A stretch of DNA of 5,151 nucleotides from an uncultured beta proteobacterium (GTDB lineage: Bacteria; Pseudomonadota; Gammaproteobacteria; Burkholderiales; Burkholderiaceae_C), in NCBI GenBank assembly GCA_903958915.1, contig CAJBVC010000475.1:1-5151 (forward strand), given 5' to 3'. This document shows, one piece after another, positions 1 through 5,151 of this stretch. The translations under genes and the position numbers were made by a program. Under the pieces are notes generated by a model, which made no database searches, was not told the DNA's origin, and saw only the letters and a list, made by a program, of their open reading frames with translations. Every line of letters starts with the position of its first letter. Position 1 is the first letter of the stretch.

Positions 1-597
1 AAACGCGCCGTTGGGCAGTACACGTGCGGTGGCAAACAGACCACCATCGGCAGTGGTGTAGGTTTCGCCTGTCACCACGATATTGCCATCGCTTTGTACC
101 GCGACGGAGTGGCTATGACTTGGCAGACCAAAGTCGATAAGTACTTTACCGCCGGTTCCAAAACTGGTGTCGAGAATCCCGTTGGCACTTACCCTTGCCA
201 ACACGCTGGTTTCATAGGATCCAGACTGCCCGGCTCCACCAGCGACAATGATCTTGCCATCATTTTGAAAGGCCAGCGCCTTGGCATTGTCATCGGCGGT
301 AGACAGTTTAATGATGGTTGCTCCAGAGGTTCCAAACGACGTGTCGGGCGATCCATCGGTATGGAATCGCTGCACGAGGATGTCATCATCGTGACCGTTA
401 AACTGCTTGCCAGCGACAACGATCTTTCCGTCGAGCTGTATTTTCATGGCTGGACCAAACATGTTCTGGCCACCGTAATTGCTGATCACGATACCCCCGT
501 TTCCAAAGGTGGGATCGAGATCGCCAGGTTTTGCGTGGGCACCGTTAGTGGCCAAGCCAAGTACGAGAACAATCGATCGAAAAATGTGATTCGCCAT
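1..597 (-). CDS. Exported delta-60 repeat (beta-propeller-like) protein, 3' end cut by window edge
   Basis: The minus strand is open from an ATG at 597 to the window edge, giving 199 codons; the stop lies outside. Residues 1-22 form a Sec signal peptide: short basic start (H4, R7), hydrophobic core IVLVLGLA, and a likely AHA cleavage site before K23. The rest is made of near-identical units with a period of about 57-58 residues. Each begins with a turn of the type LDPTFG (27-32), PDTSFG (84-89) or LDTSFG (142-147), followed by a strand, then D/NGKIVVAG (56-63, 113-120) or DGNIVVTG (170-177). This is the signature of the delta-60 repeat family (TIGR02608/DUF5122), whose members are secreted or surface proteins thought to fold as beta-propellers; no enzymatic role is established. 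The start is supported by GGAG seven bases upstream, and no other start codon occurs in frame between there and the preceding gene. Total length, any C-terminal anchor and function cannot be judged from this fragment. Confidence 0.92.
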   Translation of the reverse strand, partial: MANHIFRSIVLVLGLATNGAHAKPGDLDPTFGNGGIVISNYGGQNMFGPAMKIQLDGKIVVAGKQFNGHDDDILVQRFHTDGSPDTSFGTSGATIIKLSTADDNAKALAFQNDGKIIVAGGAGQSGSYETSVLARVSANGILDTSFGTGGKVLIDFGLPSHSHSVAVQSDGNIVVTGETYTTADGGLFATARVLPNGAF

Positions 598-604
598 GAG
601 ACTA

Positions 605-608
605 CTCC
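605..608 (-). promoter_or_regulatory. Shine-Dalgarno site of the delta-60 protein gene
   Basis: On the minus strand GGAG lies seven bases before the ATG at 597. It fixes the start of the exported repeat protein and is the clearest ribosome-binding site in the window. A weak possible promoter precedes it (TTAACA at 633-638 and TAGTTT at 609-614, 18-base spacer), but its -10 match is poor, so transcription from the upstream gene is equally possible. Confidence 0.65.
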
Positions 609-694
609 AAACTATTCGAATCCAGTCCGGTATGTTAAGCCCGATTGCGGCTCTGATGTTCCCGATTATCTTCCTGCCGGCGTCCTGTGCGGCT

Positions 695-1060
695 TCAATC
701 AAAGAAGCTGTCAAGATCTTGTTGGGACAGATTCCCACCACCTGCAGGTGCCGCCGCCTCTGGAGGGTTGCTAGGGTTTGCGAGGGACGTTTGGTTCTCG
801 ACCGCATCGACACGCGCAGGTATCGCGGGTTCTGGTGGGCTTTCCACCAATTCAAGGTGGCGCGCGTCAACACGGAATAGGCGCAACTCGGGTTTGTCGG
901 CGATCGCCGGAAAATAGACCGTAGGCTTGACTACAAACTTGCAATCAGTCTGAGTTATTCCAATACGCCCTGCAAGGCCTTGCCTGTCCCGTGGTGTCAA
1001 GACCGACAGTCGCTCCAGAGTAAAACGTACTTTCGAATTCGCTGGCCAATCAATGCTCAT
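695..1060 (-). CDS. Unrecognised 121-aa protein with a FliM/CheZ-like C-terminal docking peptide
   Basis: I do not recognise the family. The ORF is open from an ATG at 1117, but I prefer the ATG at 1060 (MSIDWPANS...). It has a weak purine-rich GAGAG six bases upstream and the protein becomes fold-like from there, whereas the 19 extra residues look like non-coding translation with no Shine-Dalgarno. Residues 10-72 alternate hydrophobic positions (KVRFTLERL, GRIGIT, KPTVYFPA, ELRLFRVD, HLELV) with turns, suggesting a small SH3-like beta barrel; this is inference. Residues 74-109 are a Pro/Ala/Gly/Asn-rich flexible linker ending in GGG. The last residues, 111-121, read LSQQDLDSFFD, close to the FliM N-terminal LSQAEIDALL and the CheZ C-terminal SQDQVDDLLDSL, both of which bind phosphorylated CheY. 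The layout of folded domain, linker and terminal peptide resembles CheZ, but no CheZ helices are present. It lies 97 bases upstream of the delta-60 gene on the same strand and is divergent from the hemerythrin gene. Coding status is likely, function unknown. Confidence 0.75.
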   Translation of the reverse strand: MSIDWPANSKVRFTLERLSVLTPRDRQGLAGRIGITQTDCKFVVKPTVYFPAIADKPELRLFRVDARHLELVESPPEPAIPARVDAVENQTSLANPSNPPEAAAPAGGGNLSQQDLDSFFD

Positions 1061-1127
1061 AGGGTTCTCTCGGGTGCGTCCATCGGTTTCTCCAGCGCAG
1101 CGAGCAATGTATCGCATCCAGAGACAG

Positions 1128-1139
1128 GAAACAGGTTTC
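1128..1139. repeat. Short dyad GAAAC-AG-GTTTC
   Basis: Five-base arms with a two-base centre form a near-palindrome about 70 bases upstream of the minus-strand gene start. The size and symmetry fit a dimeric repressor half-site pair, but a 10-base match can occur by chance and no known operator is recognised. Confidence 0.3.
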
Positions 1140-1170
1140 GAAGATTGTGGGAATGGTTCGAGTGGCGTTT

Positions 1171-1189
1171 CGCAGGCATGGCCCCTGCG
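1171..1189. repeat. GC-rich inverted repeat CGCAGG/CCTGCG
   Basis: Six-base perfect arms (1171-1176 and 1184-1189) enclose a seven-base loop. There is no following T-run on either strand, so it is not a classic intrinsic terminator. It could form a hairpin in a minus-strand leader or be a protein-binding dyad. Confidence 0.35.
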
Positions 1190-1234
1190 GTCAGTTTCCC
1201 GGTAACAATAACTCAGGATTCTTTAGCCGCTTAC

Positions 1235-1290
1235 TGCTAATTATTGCTAAGTTTTTTCGAACCGTTGATGATTAATCTTCCCCCTGCTAA
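1235..1290 (+). repeat. Three TGCTAA hexamers at helical spacing
   Basis: TGCTAA occurs at 1235-1240, 1245-1250 and 1285-1290. The start-to-start distances are 10 and 40 bases, so all three lie on about the same face of the helix. The third overlaps the extended -10 element of the proposed hemerythrin promoter. A regulator binding the two upstream copies could touch RNA polymerase; this is inference from spacing only. Confidence 0.35.
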
Positions 1291-1293
1291 CAT
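1265..1293 (+). promoter_or_regulatory. Sigma70-like promoter of the hemerythrin gene
   Basis: A -35 element TTGATG (1265-1270, 4 of 6 consensus bases) is separated by exactly 17 bases from a -10 element TAACAT (1288-1293, 4 of 6) that carries an extended TG motif (1285-1286). Transcription would begin near 1300, leaving a leader of about 17 bases. The DNA at about 1240-1260, where an UP element would sit, is AT-rich and includes a run of six T. No sigma28 or sigma54 pattern was found, so the gene does not look like a member of a flagellar regulon by its own promoter. Confidence 0.55.
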
Positions 1294-1316
1294 GGCGACC
1301 CATTGACTAAAGCGCC

Positions 1317-1760
1317 ATGATCACACCCCAAGTTTTCAAGGCGTATATGACAGGCATTGCCGCCATCGACTTTGAGCATTGGCATCTGCTCAAGCAGATG
1401 GATCGTGCGTATCTTGCGGATTCATTTGAGGATGCACAGAGCAGAGTGGATGAGTTTATCAATGCATGGGCGCTTCACCACGACCATGAGGAAAGGCTTA
1501 TGAGGGATATCAGGTTTCCCGGAGTCAATGCGCATATTGAAGGGCATTCGCGTCTTCATGAAATATACGCCCGTCTGCGCAACGATGCTTTGAATGGGAG
1601 CCACACCCTGAGCTCTGCGAAAGCCTACATTGCGATGGTCGAGCAACTGATTCGCAACCACATCAAGCTGGGCGATTTCCAGTACGCAGAGTGGGCGAAA
1701 CTTAATTTGAAGCCAGACGAACTTGACCGTCTTGGCGTTGGTCGGCAGCTCAATTTCTGA
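1317..1760 (+). CDS. Bacteriohemerythrin, single-domain O2-binding diiron protein
   Basis: This 147-residue cytoplasmic protein is a complete hemerythrin domain with no added sensor or output module. It should bind O2 reversibly at a non-heme diiron centre, as bacteriohemerythrins do in oxygen delivery or sensing. All seven ligands of the classical site can be placed: H21 (in IDFEH), H54 and E58 (in HHDHEE), H73 and H77 (HIEGH), H115 and D120 (HIKLGD). The spacings H54-E58-H73-H77 and H-x4-D match the family exactly. The four expected helices cover roughly 15-35, 38-63, 70-92 and 100-126; the C-terminal tail (127-147) is extra. The ATG at 1317 is chosen because it lies about 17 bases after the predicted transcription start; its Shine-Dalgarno is weak (AAAG), and M11 at 1347 would also keep all ligands. 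The gene is divergent from a small protein with a chemotaxis-like docking tail and convergent with ubiC, 15 bases between stops. Electron-transfer or iron-storage roles are alternatives. Confidence 0.96.
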   Translation: MITPQVFKAYMTGIAAIDFEHWHLLKQMDRAYLADSFEDAQSRVDEFINAWALHHDHEERLMRDIRFPGVNAHIEGHSRLHEIYARLRNDALNGSHTLSSAKAYIAMVEQLIRNHIKLGDFQYAEWAKLNLKPDELDRLGVGRQLNF

Positions 1761-1775
1761 CCGCCTGCAAAACAG

Positions 1776-2303
1776 TCAAGGCCTCTGGGCGATCCAGGGA
1801 GCAAAAGCTTCCATGACCCGCAGCGGTTGCTGTCCGTGCCAGAACACTGAACTGCGGGCCCACCGTGGCAAGTCATTGTCGTTGAACTCGTGATGCAGTC
1901 CTGCCCAAGCGCTGCGCAGGTGGCATTCCAATGGTCCGTGGCGTCGAATGTGATGAGACTGCAGAGGATCGCGGGTGATGTGCCGTCCCTGAAACAGCAA
2001 CTCAGCGAGTGGTCGACTGCCGAGGTTGACCAGGGCCTTCCATGGCCCCTTGATGGCGGTTTGCGAGGTTGCGCTTCGCGCCCAGACAGCAGGAACGCCA
2101 TTGACCAGCAGCGCAACCTCTCGAACATGGCCTACCGAGCTTTGCAAGTCATCTCGCTCCATTTGCCACAGCGTCTGGGTACTTTGCCTTAGAACGACCA
2201 CCTGCACCGTGCCGCGACTGCGCAATCGTGCCGTCAATGAGCCGGGTGCTTGCAGCCACGCCCGCAGGGTCGCATTGACCGGGTGTGGATGGATTTGAAG
2301 CAT
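1776..2303 (-). CDS. ubiC: Chorismate-pyruvate lyase (ubiquinone biosynthesis)
   Basis: UbiC converts chorismate to 4-hydroxybenzoate and pyruvate, the first committed step of ubiquinone synthesis, in the cytoplasm. The 175-residue product is close to the 165 of E. coli UbiC and shows the family landmarks in order: GSLTARL (21-27), the strand VREVALL (60-66) whose R61 corresponds to the substrate-binding arginine R76 of E. coli, WARS (74-77), the LGSRPLAELLF block (94-104) with L99 at the L114 position, and WARSSVF (148-154) leading to MEAFAP (164-169), where E165 matches the catalytic-site E155. The ATG at 2303 is the first start codon in frame after the RND stop at 2388; no GTG, TTG or CTG intervenes. 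It has no Shine-Dalgarno, and CACCTCCT directly precedes it. It follows the RND gene by 84 bases on the same strand, so co-transcription or coupled expression is likely. It is not next to ubiA here. Convergent with the hemerythrin gene. Confidence 0.93.
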   Translation of the reverse strand: MLQIHPHPVNATLRAWLQAPGSLTARLRSRGTVQVVVLRQSTQTLWQMERDDLQSSVGHVREVALLVNGVPAVWARSATSQTAIKGPWKALVNLGSRPLAELLFQGRHITRDPLQSHHIRRHGPLECHLRSAWAGLHHEFNDNDLPRWARSSVFWHGQQPLRVMEAFAPWIAQRP

Positions 2304-2387
2304 AGGAGGTGATGATAATTGCCTCGCTTTGAGACGGCAGCGGCTGTGACCGGCAAGTCCACGATGCTGGAGCGTGGCGCAAGTAAC
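2304..2387 (-). other. RND-ubiC spacer with anti-Shine-Dalgarno-like bases at the ubiC start
   Basis: The 84-base spacer has no terminator: the only stem seen is five pairs with a nine-base loop (2359-2363 with 2373-2377) and no U-run. The frame remains open from the RND TAA to ubiC, exactly 28 codons, so both genes are in the same frame. Immediately before the ubiC ATG the minus strand reads TCACCTCCT, the same as the 3' end of 16S rRNA; the only purine-rich GCGAGG lies about 20 bases before the ATG, too far for normal use. Confidence 0.5.
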
Positions 2388-5151
2388 TTATGAGGCCTTG
2401 ACCGCCTGGCTGTCGTCAAGCGCAGGCGTGGTGATCTCGCCTGGCGTGCTCTTGCGGGCAAACAACGTGTAGATGGTGGGCACGACAAAGATCGTCAGCA
2501 AAGTGCCTACGCTCATGCCACCCACAATCACCCAGCCAATCTGTTGCCGGCTCTCGGCACCTGCACCCGTGGCCAGTGCCAAAGGCAAGGCACCCAGCAC
2601 CATCGCACCGGTGGTCATCAAGATCGGCCGCAGGCGCAGCGCACAGGCCTGGGTCACGGCGGTCATCACATCATGGCCCTGCTGGCGCAACTGATTGCTG
2701 AACTCCACGATCAGAATGCCATGTTTGGTGATAAGCCCAACCAGCGTGATCAACCCGATCTGCGAGAACACGTTGAGCGTGCCACCCGTCAACTGCAAGG
2801 CCCCCAGCGCACCCACCATCGACAGGGGCACCGCCAGCAGGATTACAAAGGGGTCAATGAAGCTCTCAAATTGTGCCGCCAGTACCAAAAAGATGAACAA
2901 TAGCGCCAATACAAACACTACGCCCAGTGCACCGGATGAGGACTTGAACTCGCGGCTCACGCCATTGAGCTCGGCAGCGTAGCCTGCGGGTAGCACCTTG
3001 GCGGCGGTTGCATCCATAAAGCTCAATGCTTCACCCAGCGTGTAGCCCGGTGCGAGGTTGGCGGTGATCGATACCGCGCGGCGCTGGTTAAAGTGATTCA
3101 GTTCCCGTGGACTCACCGCTTCACGCAAGGTCACCAGGCTGGACAGGGGCACCATGGTCTCATTGCGACCGCGTACAAAAATTTTGTCAATATCCTCGGG
3201 TGTAGACCGTCCGCTGGCCGCCGTCTGCACCAGCACATCGTATTGCTCCGCATCGCGCTTGTAGCGTGTCACCGCGCGCCCGCCCAGCATGGTCTCCACC
3301 GTGCGGGCGACCACATCCACCGAGACACCGAGGTCAGCGGCTCGGGCCCGGTCGACGTCCATGAAGATTTCCGGTTTGTTGAGTTGCAAGTCACTGTCAG
3401 GTTGCACAATGCCAGGGTTTTTTTGCATCTCAGCAATGAATTTCTGGGCCACCCCGGACATATTGGGGTAGGTGTCACCGCTGACGAGGACGTAATTGAT
3501 TGCGCGCTCCCGAAAGCCCTGACCGAGACTGGCGGGCGTTACTGGAAAGGCATTGACACCCGGAAGGCCCGCCAATCGGGGGAGCAGGTCCTTTTGCAAC
3601 TCCTGGGTGCTGCGCGTGCGCTCACTCCAATCCACCGTACGCAGCACACCGAAGGCGTTGGAGACCTGGCCGCCACCAATGAACATGAACCGCCGGTCAA
3701 ACTCCGGGTATTGGGAGGTGATCGTGTCGATCGCATCCAGATAACGTGCGGTGTAGTCCAGGGTTGCTCCGTCGGGGGCGCGGATCGGCATGGCGATCAC
3801 ACCCCGGTCTTCGTAGGGAGCCAGCTCGCTCTTGGCCGTGTGAAAGAGCCAACCACTGCTTGCCGCGGACAGCAGCATCACGGCAACAACGAGCCAGCGC
3901 CTTTGCAACGTCCAGGCAAGCACCTTGGCGTAGCGCGCAGCAAGTGCGTTCAGGGCGTCCTCCATGAAGCGGTCAAAACGTGTAGGTTGCGGCACGTGGC
4001 GCAGCAGCTTGCTGCACATCATCGGGGTCAGCGTAAGGGCCACGAAGCCAGAGACCAGCACCGCGCCCGCCAGGGTGAGGGCAAATTCACCGAACAGTCT
4101 GCCGGTACGCCCCGGAGTAAAGGCCAATGGTGCAAACACGGCAGCTAGCGTCAGAGTCATCGCGACCACAGCAAAACTGATCTCGTGCACCCCCTTGATC
4201 GCCGCCTGAAACGGCACCATGCCATTTTCGATATGGCGGAAAGTATTCTCGAGCACCACAATGGCGTCATCCACCACCAGCCCAATCGCCAGTACCAGCG
4301 CCAGCAAAGTGAGCGTATTGATCGTAAATCCAGCCAAAGAAATCAGCGAAAAAGCACCAATCAGACTCACTGGTATGGTGATGAGCGGAATGATGGAGGC
4401 GCGCGCAGTGCGCAGGAACACAAACACCACCAGTGCCACCAGCACCACTGCTTCAATCACCGTGGTGTAAACCGCCTTGATTGACCGATCGATAAACACG
4501 GAGTTGTCATTCGCCTGCAACACTGTCACAGATGGCGGCAGATCACGTTGAATCTGGGGAATGAGTGCACGCACACCTTCGGACACATCCAGCGGGTTGG
4601 CGGTGGCATTGCGAACCACACCGGTACTGATGGAAGGCACTCCGTTAAGGCGTACCCGGCTGCGCTCGCTGGCGGCAGCCTCCTCAATGCGCGCAACATC
4701 GCGCAGGCGCACGGTAAAGCCGTTGAATGTCTTGACCGCGATGTCATTGAACTGTGCCACCGTATTGAGGTCGGTGCGTGCGGTCACGCTGAACTCACGC
4801 TTTTCGCTCTCAATCCGCCCCGCCGGCACCTCCAGGTTCTGCCGACGCAAGGCGTCCTCCACGTCCTGTACGGTCAGGCGATAGCCAGCCAGACGGTCAG
4901 GGTCGAGCCACACGCGCATGGCATAACGGCGATCGCCGCCCACCTGCACATCGGCCACGCCAGGCACCGTTTGCAGGCGCGGTTTAACAATGCGGTTGAT
5001 CAGGTCAGTGAGCTCCAGCGCGCCCATCGTCTCACTGGTATAGGCCAACCAGATGGTGGGCGTGGCATCGGCCTCCACTTTGCTGATGACCGGCTCATCG
5101 GCCGCATCGGGCAAGCGGCCGCGCACGCGGGACACACGGTCCCGCACTTCG
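2388..5151 (-). CDS. RND efflux permease, HAE-1 (AcrB-like) family, N-terminus cut by window edge
   Basis: An inner-membrane proton-driven pump subunit that would work with a periplasmic adaptor and an outer-membrane channel to export hydrophobic or amphiphilic compounds; the substrate is unknown. 920 codons are visible and the frame is still open at the right edge (E precedes the GTG at 5147, so that GTG is internal). About 110 N-terminal residues, including TM1, are missing compared with the usual ~1030. Counting from codon 5147: porter domain to ~222, TM2-TM6 at about 225-378, TM7 at 416-436, second porter/docking domain 440-735, TM8-TM12 at about 738-895, and a short polar tail. The TM4 motif GLVVDDAIVVLEN holds the D293-D294 pair (AcrB D407/D408), K808 in LITKHG is the TM10 lysine (K940), and R840 in LRLRPILMTT the TM11 arginine (R971), so the proton relay is intact. 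The double Asp argues for HAE rather than heavy-metal HME pumps. An adaptor gene is probably just outside the window. ubiC follows 84 bases downstream. Confidence 0.96.
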   Translation of the reverse strand, partial: EVRDRVSRVRGRLPDAADEPVISKVEADATPTIWLAYTSETMGALELTDLINRIVKPRLQTVPGVADVQVGGDRRYAMRVWLDPDRLAGYRLTVQDVEDALRRQNLEVPAGRIESEKREFSVTARTDLNTVAQFNDIAVKTFNGFTVRLRDVARIEEAAASERSRVRLNGVPSISTGVVRNATANPLDVSEGVRALIPQIQRDLPPSVTVLQANDNSVFIDRSIKAVYTTVIEAVVLVALVVFVFLRTARASIIPLITIPVSLIGAFSLISLAGFTINTLTLLALVLAIGLVVDDAIVVLENTFRHIENGMVPFQAAIKGVHEISFAVVAMTLTLAAVFAPLAFTPGRTGRLFGEFALTLAGAVLVSGFVALTLTPMMCSKLLRHVPQPTRFDRFMEDALNALAARYAKVLAWTLQRRWLVVAVMLLSAASSGWLFHTAKSELAPYEDRGVIAMPIRAPDGATLDYTARYLDAIDTITSQYPEFDRRFMFIGGGQVSNAFGVLRTVDWSERTRSTQELQKDLLPRLAGLPGVNAFPVTPASLGQGFRERAINYVLVSGDTYPNMSGVAQKFIAEMQKNPGIVQPDSDLQLNKPEIFMDVDRARAADLGVSVDVVARTVETMLGGRAVTRYKRDAEQYDVLVQTAASGRSTPEDIDKIFVRGRNETMVPLSSLVTLREAVSPRELNHFNQRRAVSITANLAPGYTLGEALSFMDATAAKVLPAGYAAELNGVSREFKSSSGALGVVFVLALLFIFLVLAAQFESFIDPFVILLAVPLSMVGALGALQLTGGTLNVFSQIGLITLVGLITKHGILIVEFSNQLRQQGHDVMTAVTQACALRLRPILMTTGAMVLGALPLALATGAGAESRQQIGWVIVGGMSVGTLLTIFVVPTIYTLFARKSTPGEITTPALDDSQAVKAS

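Larger units (their letters stand above)
1061..1316. promoter_or_regulatory. Divergent intergenic control region
   Basis: These 256 bases separate the start of the minus-strand small protein (1060) from the start of the plus-strand hemerythrin (1317) and must hold promoters for both. The half next to the hemerythrin is markedly AT-rich (1220-1280) and contains a clear sigma70-like promoter plus repeated TGCTAA hexamers. The half next to the minus gene contains a 12-base dyad (1128-1139) and a GC-rich hairpin (1171-1189). I could not identify a convincing minus-strand promoter; an AATAAT (complement of 1240-1245) is the best -10-like element but lacks a good -35. No coding signal is seen here beyond the implausible longer start at 1117. 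Confidence 0.6.

Noticed and set aside
1..597. Tandem DNA repeat or CRISPR-like array in the repeat protein region
   Set aside because: The periodicity of about 171-174 bases is at protein level (delta-60 units) with diverged DNA; there are no short identical direct repeats with spacers.
94..774. Plus-strand open frame of 226 codons
   Set aside because: It lies opposite the delta-60 gene and the end of the docking-tail gene. The minus strand there has a signal peptide, regular repeats and a good ribosome-binding site; the plus-strand translation shows no recognisable fold.
1061..1117. Upstream ATG at 1117 as start of the docking-tail protein
   Set aside because: No Shine-Dalgarno precedes it and the added residues are Arg/Cys/Gly-rich with no structural pattern; the ATG at 1060 is better placed.
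1292..1306. Four-codon leader ORF (ATG to TGA) before the hemerythrin gene
   Set aside because: Its ATG lies inside and just after the proposed -10 element, upstream of the likely transcription start, so it would not be translated.
1625..2128. Minus-strand open frame overlapping the ubiC and hemerythrin ends
   Set aside because: It is out of frame with ubiC, whose conserved motifs lie in the other frame, and it runs antisense into the hemerythrin gene.
2304..2330. Perfect plus-strand Shine-Dalgarno AGGAGGTGAT followed by ATG
   Set aside because: The ATG is only two bases after AGGAGG, too close for use, and the frame ends after six codons, so it is not a plus-strand gene start.
2359..2377. 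Possible terminator hairpin between RND and ubiC
   Set aside because: Only five base pairs with a nine-base loop and no U-run; too weak for an intrinsic terminator.
3093..4148. Long plus-strand open frame (351 codons) inside the RND region
   Set aside because: It is fully antisense to a well-conserved RND coding sequence, is rich in His/Gly/Arg as expected for a shadow frame of high-GC coding DNA, and has no start signal.

Overview
The window looks like ordinary chromosome from a proteobacterium, most likely a betaproteobacterium of the Burkholderiales/Comamonadaceae type. That placement is an inference from the style of the UbiC and RND proteins, the moderately high GC and the single-domain bacteriohemerythrin; no rRNA or other marker gene is present. 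I see no mobile element, CRISPR array, tRNA or rRNA. Five protein genes account for most of the sequence.

Left part (1-1060, all on the minus strand). Bases 1-597 hold the first 199 codons of an exported delta-60-repeat (beta-propeller-like) protein that runs off the left edge. Upstream of it, at 695-1060, is a small protein I do not recognise. It has a compact beta-rich N-terminal part, a Pro/Ala/Gly-rich linker and a final peptide (LSQQDLDSFFD) that strongly resembles the CheY-P-binding peptides of FliM (N-terminus) and CheZ (C-terminus). This is the most interesting item in the window.

Middle (1061-1760). A 256-base divergent intergenic region has a good sigma70-type promoter (1265-1293), AT-rich DNA upstream of it, three TGCTAA hexamers spaced by 10 and 40 bases, and two small inverted repeats. 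It drives a bacteriohemerythrin on the plus strand (1317-1760) with all seven diiron ligands in place. An oxygen-binding protein divergent from a protein with a chemotaxis-like docking tail suggests a link to aerotaxis or redox taxis, but only as a hypothesis.

Right part (1776-5151, minus strand). A large HAE-1-type RND efflux permease, missing about its first 110 residues at the right edge, is followed after 84 bases by ubiC, chorismate-pyruvate lyase, which makes 4-hydroxybenzoate for ubiquinone. ubiC converges on the hemerythrin gene with only 15 bases between the stop codons and no visible terminator. The ubiC start has no Shine-Dalgarno sequence; instead the bases just before its ATG copy the anti-Shine-Dalgarno end of 16S rRNA.

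The RND, ubiC, hemerythrin and delta-60 genes are recognisable families. The novelty, if any, lies in the small docking-tail protein, its divergent control region and the odd ubiC leader. I do not see convincing evidence of a new defence or mobile system.
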